From the NCBI GenBank assembly GCA_946482075.1, contig CAMLQG010000004.1, positions 6,170 to 70,169 of the forward strand: 64,000 nucleotides of DNA, written 5' to 3'. Shown here piece after piece: positions 16,804 through 26,758 of the stretch. The notes beneath the pieces were generated by a model. It was given only the letters and a program-made list of their open reading frames with translations, searched no databases and was not told where the DNA came from. This stretch comes from an uncultured Erythrobacteraceae bacterium (GTDB lineage: Bacteria; Pseudomonadota; Alphaproteobacteria; Sphingomonadales; Sphingomonadaceae). How positions within the stretch are numbered: position 1 is the first letter of the stretch; every line of letters begins with the position of its first letter. A program made the translations under genes and the position numbers.

Positions 16804-19305
16804 GTGAACGCACCTGCGAGCTTCGAACAGGCGATTGCCGCAAAGGGCACGCGCGAAAGGCTCGTCGTGATCGGCAATGGCATGGCGGGCTGCCGCGCGG
16901 TGGAGGAAATCCTCGCGCGCGATCCCGGCCGGTTCGACATCACGATCTTCGGCGCCGAACCGCGCGTGAATTACAATCGGATCATGCTGTCCCCCGTGCT
17001 CGCGGGCGAGAAGAGTTTCGACGATATCGTGATCAACACCGCCGAATGGTATGCCGAGAACGGCATCACGCTGGTTTCCGGTGATCAGGTCACCCACATC
17101 GACCGTACGCACAGGAGCGTCGTCGCCGCCTCCGGCCGGGTGGAGCCCTATGACCGGCTGCTGATCGCGACCGGTTCCGATCCTTTCATCATTCCGGTTC
17201 CCGGCAACAACCTGCCCGGCGTGGTCACTTTCCGCGATCTCGACGATGTCGACCGGATGCTGGCGGCAGCGGAGCAGGGCGGGGACGCCGTGGTGATCGG
17301 CGGTGGCCTTCTCGGACTGGAGGCTGCGCATGGCCTCACGCTCCGCGGGATGAAGGTCACCGTCGTCCACCTGATGCCGACTCTGATGGAACGCCAGCTG
17401 GACGAGGCGGCCGGCTGGCTCCTGAAGCAGGAGCTGGAACGGCGCGGCCAGAAGATCCTGACCGGTGCCGATACCGAAGCGCTGCTGGAGAAGGACGGCC
17501 ATGTCGCGGGTGTCCGCCTGAAGGACGGGCGCGAGATTCCCGCCGATATCGTGGTGATGGCCGTCGGCATCCGCCCCGCGACCGCGCTGGCGCGCGAAGC
17601 CGGACTGGATGTTGAACGCGGCATCCTGGTGGACGATCACATGATCACGTCCGACCCGGCGGTGATGGCGGTGGGCGAATGCGTGCAGCATCGCGGGCAA
17701 TGCTACGGCCTGGTAGCGCCGCTATGGGACATGTGCCGCGCGCTTGCCGATTTCGCGACCGGCGCGCCGACGGGATACGCGGGGTCGGTAACTTCCACCA
17801 AGCTGAAGGTTTCTGGCATCGATCTCTTCTCGGCCGGGGATTTCTCCGGCGGAGACGGGTGCGAGGACATCGTGATGCGCGACGCCGCGCGCGGCATCTA
17901 CAAGCGCGTCGTGGTGAAGGACGGCAAGGTTTCCGGCGCCGTGCTCTACGGGGATACGGCGGATGGAAGCTGGTATTTCGACCTGCTGCGCAAGGGCGAG
18001 GACATCTCCGATATCCGCGAAGCGTTGATCTTCGGCCAGGCTTTCGCGTCCGGAGGTGCGCTGGCGGACCCTAATGCCGCCGTTGCCGCCCTGTCCGACG
18101 ATGCGGAAATCTGCGGTTGCAACGGCGTCTCGAAAGCCACGGTGGTGGGTGCGATCCGGAACGGGGCCTGCACGCTCGACGCGGTGCGGTCCACCTGCAA
18201 GGCGTCGGCCAGCTGCGGGTCCTGCACCGGTCTCGTCGAAAGCCTGCTCGCGGTCACGCTGGGCGACGACTACGCCGGCGAACGTACGGTCAAGACGCTC
18301 TGCAAATGCACCAGCTTCGGCCATGACGATGTGCGCCAGCTGATCGTCGAGAAGCAGTTGAAGGCCATGCCGCAGGTCATGCAGGAACTGCACTGGACCA
18401 CGCCCGACGGCTGCGCCAGCTGCCGCCCCGCGCTCAACTATTACCTCCTTTGTGCCTGGCCGGACGAATATGAGGACGACCAGAAGAGCCGCTTCGTCAA
18501 CGAACGGCTTCACGCCAACATCCAGAAGGACGGCACCTATTCCGTCGTCCCGCGCATGTGGGGCGGGCTGACAACGCCGAATGAGCTGCGGGCCATTGCG
18601 GATGCGGCCGACAAGTACGGCGCGCGCACCGTGAAGGTGACCGGAGGCCAGCGGATTGACCTGTTCGGTATCCAGAAACAGGATCTGCCCGCGATCTGGG
18701 CCGATCTCAACGCGGCAGGAATGGTATCCGGCCATGCCTATGGCAAGGCGCTGCGCACGGTGAAGACCTGCGTGGGATCGGAATGGTGCCGCTTCGGCAC
18801 GCAGGATTCGACCGGGCTCGGCGTCAAGATCGAACGGATGACCTGGGGCAGCTGGATGCCGCACAAATTCAAGATCGCGGTCAGCGGCTGCCCGCGCAAT
18901 TGCGCCGAAGCCACTATCAAGGATTTCGGCGTGATCTGCGTCGATTCCGGCTACGAACTGCTCGTCGGCGGCAATGGCGGCATCCATCTGCGCGGCACGG
19001 ACCTGCTCTGCAAGGTGGAGACGGAGGAACAGGCGCTCGACTATTGCGCGGCCTTCATCCAGCTCTATCGCGAACAGGCGCATTATCTGGAACGCACCGC
19101 GCCCTGGATCGAGCGCGTCGGGCTGGATCACGTGAAGTCCCAGCTGCTCGACGATCCGGATGCGGTGCGCAAGCTCGCCGCGCGGTTCCGGTTCTCGCAG
19201 AAATATTCGCAGGACGATCCCTGGGCGAAGCGTGCGGCCGGCGATCGCGCCGACCTTCACCGCCATATCGCACAAGTGCGCCCCCTTTCCCTGGAGAATG
19301 CATGA
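16804..19305 (+). CDS. nirB: Assimilatory nitrite reductase [NAD(P)H], large subunit
   Basis: NirB reduces nitrite to ammonium with six electrons from NAD(P)H through FAD, Fe-S centres and sirohaem in the cytoplasm. Domains in order: FAD/NAD(P) reductase (GNGMAGCRAVEEI near residue 22; GGGLLGLEAAHGL near 165); a BFD-like [2Fe-2S] domain (CGCNGVSKATV...CKASASCGSC); a second cysteine-containing segment (CKCTSFG, CASCRPALNYYL); and the sirohaem/4Fe-4S domain with TCVGSEWCRFG and SGCPRNC. At 833 residues it is of usual length. GTG 16804 is chosen because GGGAGG lies 9 nt upstream; TTG 16798 would be too close to it. It overlaps nirD by 4 nt. Confidence 0.96.
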   Translation: MNAPASFEQAIAAKGTRERLVVIGNGMAGCRAVEEILARDPGRFDITIFGAEPRVNYNRIMLSPVLAGEKSFDDIVINTAEWYAENGITLVSGDQVTHIDRTHRSVVAASGRVEPYDRLLIATGSDPFIIPVPGNNLPGVVTFRDLDDVDRMLAAAEQGGDAVVIGGGLLGLEAAHGLTLRGMKVTVVHLMPTLMERQLDEAAGWLLKQELERRGQKILTGADTEALLEKDGHVAGVRLKDGREIPADIVVMAVGIRPATALAREAGLDVERGILVDDHMITSDPAVMAVGECVQHRGQCYGLVAPLWDMCRALADFATGAPTGYAGSVTSTKLKVSGIDLFSAGDFSGGDGCEDIVMRDAARGIYKRVVVKDGKVSGAVLYGDTADGSWYFDLLRKGEDISDIREALIFGQAFASGGALADPNAAVAALSDDAEICGCNGVSKATVVGAIRNGACTLDAVRSTCKASASCGSCTGLVESLLAVTLGDDYAGERTVKTLCKCTSFGHDDVRQLIVEKQLKAMPQVMQELHWTTPDGCASCRPALNYYLLCAWPDEYEDDQKSRFVNERLHANIQKDGTYSVVPRMWGGLTTPNELRAIADAADKYGARTVKVTGGQRIDLFGIQKQDLPAIWADLNAAGMVSGHAYGKALRTVKTCVGSEWCRFGTQDSTGLGVKIERMTWGSWMPHKFKIAVSGCPRNCAEATIKDFGVICVDSGYELLVGGNGGIHLRGTDLLCKVETEEQALDYCAAFIQLYREQAHYLERTAPWIERVGLDHVKSQLLDDPDAVRKLAARFRFSQKYSQDDPWAKRAAGDRADLHRHIAQVRPLSLENA

Positions 19306-19646
19306 TGATCGGCGCCTGGCTGGATATCGGACCCGTCACTCAGATCGAACCCGGCACGGCACGAACGCTGCCGGTGGAAGGGGGCGAGGAGATCGCGGTG
19401 TTTCGCACGATGGGCGGCGATTGCTACGCCTTGGTCAACAGCTGCCCGCACAAGCAGGGCCCGCTGAGCCAGGGGATCGTCCATGGCTCGGTCGTTACTT
19501 GTCCGCTCCACAACTGGAACATCTCGCTGAAGACCGGCGAGGCGCTGGGCGATGACGAAGGCTGCGTGCCGACCATCCCGCTCCGTATCGATGCCGGCCG
19601 CATCTATTTGCTGCGCGAAGCCGTGCTCGGGCGGCGGGCCGCCTGA
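19302..19646 (+). CDS. nirD: Nitrite reductase small subunit, Rieske-type
   Basis: NirD is the small partner of NirB. The 114-residue protein is a Rieske-like domain that keeps both ligand motifs, CPHKQGPL and CPLHNW (about residues 47-71), so it could bind a [2Fe-2S] cluster; many NirD proteins have lost these residues. ATG 19302 overlaps the nirB TGA (ATGATGA; a second ATG at 19305 is possible), with GGAGA just upstream. The nasA start follows 4 nt after its stop. Confidence 0.94.
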   Translation: MMIGAWLDIGPVTQIEPGTARTLPVEGGEEIAVFRTMGGDCYALVNSCPHKQGPLSQGIVHGSVVTCPLHNWNISLKTGEALGDDEGCVPTIPLRIDAGRIYLLREAVLGRRAA

Positions 19647-19650
19647 GGCG

Positions 19651-22251
19651 ATGCGCGCGATCCGCACCACCTGTGCCTATTGCGGCGTGGGTTGCGGTAT
19701 CACCGCGACGGTGAAAGGCGCGCGCGGGGTCGAGATCACGGGCGATACGAAGCATCCGGCGAATGCGGGCAAGCTCTGTTCCAAGGGCACCCATCTCGGC
19801 GAGACGGTGGGGCTGGAAGGTCGCCTGCTCCACCCGTTCATCGGCGATAGGCAGGCGAGCTGGGACGAGGCGCTGGACGAAGTCTCCGCCCAGATGCGCG
19901 AGACGATTGCGGAGCATGGGCCGGACAGCGTCGCGTTCTACGTCTCGGGCCAGCTCCTCACCGAGGATTATTACGCGGTCAACAAGCTCGCGAAAGGTTT
20001 CGTCGGCACCGGCAATATCGACACCAATTCGCGGCTCTGCATGGCGAGCGCCGTCGCCGCGCATAATCGCGCTTTCGGAGAGGATGTCGTTCCCTGCAGC
20101 TATGGCGATCTCGATGCGGCGGACCTGATCCTGCTGGTGGGCTCGAACACCGCCTGGTGCCACCCGGTGATCTGGCAGCGGATCGAACAGGTTCGCGCGC
20201 GGCGCGGCACCAAGCTCGTCGTCATCGATCCGCGCCGGACCGAGACGGCGGAACGCGCGGATCTCCACATCGCTCTCGCGCCCGATGGCGATGTCGCGCT
20301 GTTCAATGCGCTGTTCGCCGAGATGCGGCTGCGGGGAGCGATCGACCGGCGCTTCGTGGCGGATCATTGCCATGTGCCCGACGGTTTCTGGGAAAGCGTG
20401 GGCCGCTTGCCCGCGAAGGACGATCTTGCGGCACACGGCATCTCGCCTGCCGGCTTTGCCCAGCTCGCCGATCTCGTCGCCGCCCATCCGCGCATGATCA
20501 CCCTGTTCAGCCAGGGTGCGAACCAGTCCGCCAGCGGCACGGACAAGGGCAATGCGATCATCAATCTCCATCTGGTGATGGGCCGGATCGGGCGGCATGG
20601 GGCGGGGCCGTTCAGCATCACCGGGCAACCCAACGCGATGGGCGGGCGCGAAGTGGGCGGGCTCGCCAACATGCTCGCCTGCCATCTCGGCTTTTCGGAA
20701 GCGGAGCGCGCCGATGTCGCCGCCTTCTGGCAGACCGATCGGCTGGCCGCGGCGCCGGGGCTCAAGGCGGTCGACATGTTCCGCGCGATCCATGACGGGC
20801 GGATCAGGTTTCTGTGGGTGATGGCGACCAATCCCGCCGTCTCGATGCCCGATGCGGGCTTCGTGCGCGAAGCGCTGGCGCGTTGTCCCACGGTCGTCGT
20901 TTCCGACGTGATCGCGGACACGGACACGACCCGCTTCGCGCATATCCGCCTGCCTGCGCTGGGCTGGGGGGAAAAGGACGGGACGGTCACCAATTCGGAA
21001 CGCCGGATCAGCCGCCAGCGCGCGCTGTTCCCGGCGCCGGGCGAAGCGCGGGCGGACTGGCGGATCGTGTCGGACGTGGCCGCGCGGCTGGGGCATGGGG
21101 AAGCCTTCCGCTATTCCGCGCCGGCCGAGATCTTCCGCGAATATGCCGCGATGACGGCGCTTGCGGGGAAGCACGGCAAGCTGCTGGACCTGACCCAGTG
21201 GGCCGATTGCAGCGCTTATGAATATGAAGTGATGGCCCCGTTCCAATGGGGCGGCGATCATCCGCTGTCCACGCGCTATCCCACGCCCGACGGCAAGGCG
21301 CGGCTGGTGACGGTGGAAGTCCCCGCGCCGCCGGCGGTCGCGCCGGAATTTCCCTTGCGGCTCAACACCGGGCGCTATCGCGATCAGTGGCATACGATGA
21401 CGCGCACCGGCCTCAGCCCCAAGCTCGGCATCCATCGGCGCGAGCCGCTGGTGGAGATCCACCCGACCGACGCGGCGCTGCATGGCTGCGAGGATGGCGG
21501 CCTGGCCCGCATAACGAGCGCGCATGGCGAGGCCGTGTTCCGCGTGACTCTTTCCGAAGGGCAGCGGCGGGGCGAGATCTTCACGCCGATCCACTGGACC
21601 GATGCGACGAGCGGCGGCGGCCGCACCGGGCGGTTGGTCAGCCAGCGCACCGATCCGCATTCCGGCCAACCTGCATTCAAGAATACGCCTGCCGCGATCG
21701 TTCCGGTCATCCCGGAATGGCGGGCCTTTCTCGTGTCGCGCGACCTGCTGGAGCTCACCCCCTCGCTCTACTGGTCGCGCGCACGGATTGAACAGGGCTG
21801 GCTTGCCGAACTGGCCGGCATGGGCGTGGTCGACATCGATGCACTACTACCCGAAGGTGCGCGCAGCGAGGTAGCGGACATGGGACGCGGCATGCGGCGC
21901 GTGGCGGTGTTCGATGAGGATGGGAAGCTCGCCGCCGCGCTCTACGTCACGCGCATGGGCGAGCTTCCGCCGCGCGACTGGATCGGCAAGCAGCTGGGCG
22001 CAGGGGAGGCGGGGCTGGACGAAGTGCTGGCCGGCCGGCCGGCGCAGGCACAGCCCGATCGCGGACCGATCGTCTGCGTCTGCCACGATGTCGGGGAACA
22101 GGATGTCCTCGCGGCCGCGGCGGGCGGCGCCTGCACGGTCCAGCAGGTCGGCGAATGCACGCGCGCCGGCACCAATTGCGGCAGCTGCCGCCCCCTGATC
22201 GCCCGCCTGCTGGACGAGATGCAGGAAGGTTTGGAGAAAGCAGCGCAATGA
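19651..22251 (+). CDS. nasA: Assimilatory nitrate reductase catalytic subunit
   Basis: NasA reduces nitrate to nitrite in the cytoplasm using bis-MGD molybdenum and Fe-S clusters. The N-terminus has the 4Fe-4S ligands Cys8, Cys11, Cys15 (CAYCGVGC) and Cys43 (GKLCSKG). The molybdopterin oxidoreductase body follows (GSNTAWCHPVIW, NQSASGTDKGNAIINLHL, TGQPNAMGGREVGGL), then the molydopterin-binding domain (LNTGRYRDQWHTMTRTG). The last about 60 residues form a BFD-like [2Fe-2S] domain (CVCHDVGEQDV...CTRAGTNCGSC), as in Klebsiella NasA. ATG 19651 lies 4 nt after nirD. Its stop overlaps the next gene (ATGA). No separate electron-transfer subunit (NasB/NasC or ferredoxin) is encoded nearby. Confidence 0.95.
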   Translation: MRAIRTTCAYCGVGCGITATVKGARGVEITGDTKHPANAGKLCSKGTHLGETVGLEGRLLHPFIGDRQASWDEALDEVSAQMRETIAEHGPDSVAFYVSGQLLTEDYYAVNKLAKGFVGTGNIDTNSRLCMASAVAAHNRAFGEDVVPCSYGDLDAADLILLVGSNTAWCHPVIWQRIEQVRARRGTKLVVIDPRRTETAERADLHIALAPDGDVALFNALFAEMRLRGAIDRRFVADHCHVPDGFWESVGRLPAKDDLAAHGISPAGFAQLADLVAAHPRMITLFSQGANQSASGTDKGNAIINLHLVMGRIGRHGAGPFSITGQPNAMGGREVGGLANMLACHLGFSEAERADVAAFWQTDRLAAAPGLKAVDMFRAIHDGRIRFLWVMATNPAVSMPDAGFVREALARCPTVVVSDVIADTDTTRFAHIRLPALGWGEKDGTVTNSERRISRQRALFPAPGEARADWRIVSDVAARLGHGEAFRYSAPAEIFREYAAMTALAGKHGKLLDLTQWADCSAYEYEVMAPFQWGGDHPLSTRYPTPDGKARLVTVEVPAPPAVAPEFPLRLNTGRYRDQWHTMTRTGLSPKLGIHRREPLVEIHPTDAALHGCEDGGLARITSAHGEAVFRVTLSEGQRRGEIFTPIHWTDATSGGGRTGRLVSQRTDPHSGQPAFKNTPAAIVPVIPEWRAFLVSRDLLELTPSLYWSRARIEQGWLAELAGMGVVDIDALLPEGARSEVADMGRGMRRVAVFDEDGKLAAALYVTRMGELPPRDWIGKQLGAGEAGLDEVLAGRPAQAQPDRGPIVCVCHDVGEQDVLAAAAGGACTVQQVGECTRAGTNCGSCRPLIARLLDEMQEGLEKAAQ

Positions 22252-23027
22252 GCGATTTCCTTCCCGGAACCGTATGGCTGGTGGGCGCGGGCCCCGGCGA
22301 TCCCGAACTGCTGACGCGCAAGGCCGAGCGGCTGATCCGCGCAGCCGAAATCATCTTCTACGATGCGCTGGTAGGGCCCGGCGTGCTCGACCTCGTGCCC
22401 CGCGGCGTCCGGTTGGAACCGGTCGGCAAGCGGTCCGGCCGCCATTCGAAGGATCAGGGCACGATCGACGAGATGATCGTCGAAGCCGCGCAGACGGGCC
22501 TGAAAGTGGTCAGGCTGAAAGGCGGCGACCCGTCGATCTTCGGTCGCTCCAACGAGGAGCTGGAAGCCTGCCGCGCTGCCGGCATCCCGGTCCATATCTG
22601 CCCCGGCGTGACTGCCGCGAGCGCGGCTGCGGCAGGGATCGGCGCATCGCTCACGCTGCGCGGTTTCGCGCGCAAGCTGACTTTCGTCACCGCCCATGCC
22701 CGTGCGGGCGAGGCGCTCGATCTCGACTGGACCGCACTCGCCGATCCGCAGGCCACGCTGGCGGTCTATATGGGCAAGGCGGCGGTGCGCGAAGTGGCCT
22801 CGCGGCTCATCGCTCATGGCCTGGCGGGCGATACGCCGATCGCGCTGGTCGAGAATGCGAGCCTGCCGACCGAGCGGGTGTTCCATGGGCGGCTCGACCT
22901 GCTGCACATCTCCGGTCCGAGCGCGCTGGAAGATGGGCCCGCACTGATCCTGATCGGCAAGGCGGTGGGGGCGAGGCGCGAAGAAAGCGCAGCGATGGCT
23001 CAACACGTTTCGTCATTGCGAGTGTAG
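22248..23027 (+). CDS. cobA: Uroporphyrinogen-III C-methyltransferase (sirohaem synthesis)
   Basis: This enzyme methylates uroporphyrinogen III to precorrin-2, the precursor of the sirohaem used by NirB. The 259-residue protein has the tetrapyrrole methylase signatures VWLVGAGPGDPELLT (residues 9-23), YDALVGPGVLDLVP, VVRLKGGDPSIFGR and CPGVTAASAAAAGIGASLT. It lacks the CysG dehydrogenase/ferrochelatase domain, so those steps must be encoded elsewhere. ATG 22248 overlaps the nasA stop. The final residues (HVSSLRV) and the stop codon lie inside an intergenic inverted repeat, so the native C-terminus may have been altered by repeat insertion. Confidence 0.94.
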   Translation: MSDFLPGTVWLVGAGPGDPELLTRKAERLIRAAEIIFYDALVGPGVLDLVPRGVRLEPVGKRSGRHSKDQGTIDEMIVEAAQTGLKVVRLKGGDPSIFGRSNEELEACRAAGIPVHICPGVTAASAAAAGIGASLTLRGFARKLTFVTAHARAGEALDLDWTALADPQATLAVYMGKAAVREVASRLIAHGLAGDTPIALVENASLPTERVFHGRLDLLHISGPSALEDGPALILIGKAVGARREESAAMAQHVSSLRV

Positions 23028-23087
23028 CGAAGCAACCCAGAGCGACACGCGCCGGGTCCTGGATTGCTTCGCTACACTCCCAATGAC
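23012..23087. repeat. Intergenic inverted repeat, GTCATTGCGAG family (copy 1)
   Basis: GTCATTGCGAGTGTAGCGAA (23012-23031) and GCTTCGCTACACTCCCAATGAC (ending 23087) are near-perfect inverted arms. The cobA stop TAG (23025-23027) is inside the left arm. The same family occurs at 30215-30296 and as a half-site at 52830-52859. Confidence 0.9.
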
Positions 23088-23088
23088 G

Positions 23089-23319
23089 TTACGCGAACAG
23101 GTCCTTCTCCCCGCCCGCTTCGATCGTATCGGGCATGGGAAGCTGGGAATGACCTTCCTGCTCGTTCCGTTGCGTCGGAGACCACACCGCCCGGCACACG
23201 CATCCGGCCATTTCCGACCAGAGATGCAGCACCGTGAACCCGATGGAGAAGGGCAGCATCACGAAGGCGGCGGTAGTTCCGCCGGCAGGGACGGCTCTGG
23301 AAAGCAGAGTTTCGGGCAT
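23089..23319 (-). CDS. Small hypothetical membrane protein
   Basis: I do not recognise this 76-residue protein. One hydrophobic segment (TAAFVMLPFSIGFTVLHLW, about residues 16-34) could span the membrane; it is followed by two cysteines (GCVCRAVW) and an acidic, proline-containing tail. The ATG is preceded by a good ribosome site (GAGGAGATAGCC). It is the last gene of the minus-strand transglutaminase/ATP-grasp cluster, 95 nt after the transglutaminase stop, and ends next to the repeat at 23012-23087. It may be a separate unit, or a membrane component or substrate of that cluster; this is speculation. Codon use has not been tested. Confidence 0.55.
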   Translation of the reverse strand: MPETLLSRAVPAGGTTAAFVMLPFSIGFTVLHLWSEMAGCVCRAVWSPTQRNEQEGHSQLPMPDTIEAGGEKDLFA

Positions 23320-23414
23320 GGCTATCTCCTCGTGGGGACAGGCTATGGCTCGCAGGCAAGCATATCACGAAGGACCACGAATGTAAGCCCGGAGCGGCGT
23401 ATCGCCAGCCCTCC

Positions 23415-24293
23415 TCACCCCTCCTGCGGGATCACGTCCACCGCAACCGTCATGCGTTGCGCGGAAGAGCCGACGAACACGCCGTCCACCGGCGCCACAT
23501 CGGCATAGTCGCGCCCCATTGCGACCACGACATAGCCGTCATCGGCCAGTTGGTCGTTGGTCGGATCGATCGCGATCCAGCCCATTTCCGGCCCGCACCA
23601 GACATTGACCCAGGCATGCATCGCATCCGCGCCGATCAGGCGAGGCTGGCCGGGCGGAGGCTGGGTGCGCAGATAGCCGCTGAGATAGGCGGCGGGTATG
23701 CCTTGCGCTCTCAGCGCCGCGATCATGACCTGGGCGAAGTCCTGGCAGACGCCCTGGCGGGTATGGAAGGCTTCGATCGGCGGCGTATCGCTGCCGGTTG
23801 CACCGGGCGTGTAGGCGAACTGCGCATGGATCTGCGAAGCCAGCGCGCGGATCGCCGGAAGGATGGCTGTCTCTTCCGCAAGGTAAGGCGCCGCCCAGGC
23901 GGCAATCTCGGGGTCCAGTGCGACGATCCGCGAAGCATAGAGATAGGGGGCCGGGGAGAGATTGCCGAGATCGCGGGAATCGAGAGCCAGACGCCGGAGT
24001 CGCGCGATTGTGGTCCCGATATCCTCGATGGGGGGCGGACCGAGCACTTCGACCCGAAACTCGCTCGTCACCACCAGTTCGGATAGCGGCATCTCCAGCG
24101 CGAGCAGGCTGGTGTTGACCATATAGGGCCCGAAGCTTTCGGTGAGCTGGCCGGGCTGCGGCGTGATCGTCATGCGATATTCGAGCAGCGTCTGCCCGGG
24201 CCAGATGACGGGCTTCAGGCGGATGTTGAAGCGGGCCAGTTCCACCGGCGTGCCATAGGTCACGCGCGAGAGGTGGCGGACATTGTAGATCAT
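23415..24293 (-). CDS. Transglutaminase-like protein (N-terminal beta-domain plus catalytic core)
   Basis: The 292-residue protein has the Bact_transglu_N domain ([20 protein letters not shown]) followed by a transglutaminase-like cysteine peptidase core. The catalytic triad is intact: Cys183 (GVCQDFAQ), His226 (AMHAWVNVW) and Asp243 (AIDPTND). Proteins of this family are predicted to hydrolyse or form amide bonds in the cytoplasm. No signal peptide is visible. Its ATG overlaps the stop of the ATP-grasp/alpha-E gene by 4 nt, so it belongs to an operon that also encodes a DUF2126 amidoligase. The substrate is unknown. Confidence 0.9.
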   Translation of the reverse strand: MIYNVRHLSRVTYGTPVELARFNIRLKPVIWPGQTLLEYRMTITPQPGQLTESFGPYMVNTSLLALEMPLSELVVTSEFRVEVLGPPPIEDIGTTIARLRRLALDSRDLGNLSPAPYLYASRIVALDPEIAAWAAPYLAEETAILPAIRALASQIHAQFAYTPGATGSDTPPIEAFHTRQGVCQDFAQVMIAALRAQGIPAAYLSGYLRTQPPPGQPRLIGADAMHAWVNVWCGPEMGWIAIDPTNDQLADDGYVVVAMGRDYADVAPVDGVFVGSSAQRMTVAVDVIPQEG

Positions 24294-26758
24294 CGGATCG
24301 CCGGCTTCGCCTCGGCCCGGTCGATCTTCAGGAAGTAGCGCTGGGCGATCGCATCGGACAGCGCGAAGAGCGCGCCGCGCAGGCCCGCCAGCGTGGCATG
24401 ATCGATGCGCGCGGCATCGAGTGCCGCGATGCGGCTCTGGATCTGCTGGACCTGGCGCAGGGGTGGTTCCGGCATGCCGTCCGCGGAAAGCACGGGCAGC
24501 GTGGCGATGTGTTCCACCAACCGGGCGACCTGGAAAGCAAGGCTGCGCGGCTGGTCGGGATCGAGCAGCACCATGTCCAGCACCGGGGCGATGAACGGAA
24601 TGGCCAGATAGCGGCTGCGATAGAGATATTGGCAGTCGAACAGTTCGAGCAGAGCCGCGAGATCGTCCGCGCTGGCGCTGCCGGGGATCATGCTCATCGC
24701 CGCCTGCACGGTGAGCGAGGCGCGTTCGATCCGCAGGCCCATGTCGAGGAAACGCCAGGCCGGCGTGCGCGTCATGCTTTCGGCCGTCAGGCCAGCCAGC
24801 GTGGCGAACCGTTCGATCAGGCGGTCCGCCGCCTCCGCCATGGAATCGCTATCGTTCGAGTGATAGGCCGGCATCGGCCGGTTGATCACGCGCCAGCTGT
24901 CCAGCGTCAGCCGGTCGCGCAGCAGGCGGGCGACTTGGCGGACGGACGTGACGAGCGAAACGACGGAGCCATTATGTTTCGTTTCGCCCAGCGCGGTGGC
25001 CGCCAGCGCTTCCGGCGCGCCGCCGGCCGCGCTCGCTGCGGACCATCCTGACAGCAACCCGCCCAGCCGGGCGAGAACGGTGCTGCCGCCGGCACGGGGT
25101 GCGCCGGTCGTCGCCAGCAGGGTCCGAACCACACGGGCGGTCATTTCCGCGCGTTCGCCGTAGCGGCCGAGCCAGAAGAGATTGTCTGCCGCCTGGCTGG
25201 GCAATTCGCCTGCCGCGCGGCGGATGGGGGGTGGGATCAGCGCAGGCGGATCGACCACGTCGGGCCCGCTCGTATCCTCCACGATACAGACGTCGGCCGA
25301 AAGATCGCCTTCGGCCATCAGCGATGTCCGCAGATCGCCTTGCTGCGAGACGCGGGCGAAGCCGCCGGGCATGATGTTCCAGTTTCCCTGCGCATCGCGC
25401 ACGAGAAAAGTGCGGATCGTGAAGGCACGTGGCTCGAAATGCCCGTCGAGGAAACAGGGCGTGGTCGAAAGCCGCACGATCTCCTGCCCCGCATAGTCCA
25501 TCGGCCGCCGGCGGATCGCGTCCAGCAGCCTGTCTCGCTCGGCTCCGGTGAAGCTTGCGCCGGCCCGCGTGCGTCCGTCCTCCAGCCCTTCCGGCGTGGT
25601 ACGGAACGAGCTGCTCAGCATCAGGTTGTCGAGATTGGCGAGGACGTATTCGCATTCGCTGTCCTGTCCGCACCACCATGTGGCGAGATTGGGGAGCTTG
25701 AGCGGTTCGCCGAACAGTGTATGCGAAAGGCGCGGAAGGAAGGCGGACATGGCCCGTGCTTCCACTACGCCAGCGCCGGGCCAATTGGCAGTGACGAGGC
25801 CGCTTCCCGTCCAGGCGGAGAAAATGCCCGGTACGCCGATCTCCGACTTGGAATCGAATGCCAGCGGATCGAGGCTGCGCGCATTCATCCAGCGCCACAG
25901 CGCGTCCACCCGCTTCAGCCCGCCGATGGTGCGGACATAGAGCTTCTGGTCGCGTACCAGGAGGTCGCGCCCTTCCACCAGCGAGAAACCCAGATAGCGC
26001 GCGAGATGGGCCTGTTCGGGATAGGACTGGTTGAAACGGCCGGGCGTCAGCAGCGCGATACGCGGATCTTCGCGCGCACAGCGCGCCGCGATCCCGCTGC
26101 GGATCGCTTCGAAAAAGCCGTCCAGCCGCTTCGTGCCGATGGACGCCATCAGGCTGCCCGTGCCGCGCGCCAGTGCGATGCGGTTCTCCAGCGCATAGCC
26201 GATACCTACCGGCAGGCGCACGCGGTCCGACAGCACGCGCCATTCGCCCGTCGGCCCGCGTGCAAGGTCGACGCCGTAAACGTAGAGATACTGGCCCGAA
26301 GGGGGTGTGAGGCCCATCATCCTGGGCAGGAAATCACGGCTCCCGCTGATCACGCTGGCAGGCAGCAAGCCTTCGGAAACGAGGCGCTGCTCGCCGTAGA
26401 TGTCGGCGAGAAGCTGTTCGATCAACCGGGCGCGCTGGATCAGCCCTTCCTCGATCCGGCGCCATTCCTCCGCGCCGATGATGATCGGCATCGCATTGAG
26501 CGGCCAGGCGCGCTCATGCTCGTCACCGGCGATGCGGAAGCCGAGGCCGAGATCCTCCACATGGCGGTCGAGATAGCCTTGCACGCCCGCCGGCCCGGCT
26601 ATGCCGGCAGCGAAGCTGTCCCATCTGGCGGCGATCTCGGGCAGGGCGTCGGCGTAGATGTCGCCACGGTCACGGTCCGGCGTGTAGGAGGCGAGCGAAG
26701 GCGCGCTCGGACCGACGCCGAACGAATCCGCGTTCGCCGTCGCCCCGTTGGCGTTCAT
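24290..26758 (-). CDS. Circularly permuted ATP-grasp protein fused to alpha-E domain
   Basis: This 822-residue protein combines a circularly permuted type 2 ATP-grasp ligase (about residues 60-490; [60 protein letters not shown]) with a C-terminal alpha-E helical domain (about 505-810; [20 protein letters not shown]). In other genomes these two parts (COG2308 and COG2307) are often separate neighbouring genes; here they are one chain. The family is predicted to form an amide or peptide bond at the expense of ATP. It overlaps both neighbours by 4 nt. The product is unknown. Confidence 0.88.
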   Translation of the reverse strand: MNANGATANADSFGVGPSAPSLASYTPDRDRGDIYADALPEIAARWDSFAAGIAGPAGVQGYLDRHVEDLGLGFRIAGDEHERAWPLNAMPIIIGAEEWRRIEEGLIQRARLIEQLLADIYGEQRLVSEGLLPASVISGSRDFLPRMMGLTPPSGQYLYVYGVDLARGPTGEWRVLSDRVRLPVGIGYALENRIALARGTGSLMASIGTKRLDGFFEAIRSGIAARCAREDPRIALLTPGRFNQSYPEQAHLARYLGFSLVEGRDLLVRDQKLYVRTIGGLKRVDALWRWMNARSLDPLAFDSKSEIGVPGIFSAWTGSGLVTANWPGAGVVEARAMSAFLPRLSHTLFGEPLKLPNLATWWCGQDSECEYVLANLDNLMLSSSFRTTPEGLEDGRTRAGASFTGAERDRLLDAIRRRPMDYAGQEIVRLSTTPCFLDGHFEPRAFTIRTFLVRDAQGNWNIMPGGFARVSQQGDLRTSLMAEGDLSADVCIVEDTSGPDVVDPPALIPPPIRRAAGELPSQAADNLFWLGRYGERAEMTARVVRTLLATTGAPRAGGSTVLARLGGLLSGWSAASAAGGAPEALAATALGETKHNGSVVSLVTSVRQVARLLRDRLTLDSWRVINRPMPAYHSNDSDSMAEAADRLIERFATLAGLTAESMTRTPAWRFLDMGLRIERASLTVQAAMSMIPGSASADDLAALLELFDCQYLYRSRYLAIPFIAPVLDMVLLDPDQPRSLAFQVARLVEHIATLPVLSADGMPEPPLRQVQQIQSRIAALDAARIDHATLAGLRGALFALSDAIAQRYFLKIDRAEAKPAIR

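Noticed and set aside
17722..19275. Long minus-strand frame opposite nirB
   Set aside because: It is antisense to nirB and has no recognisable family.
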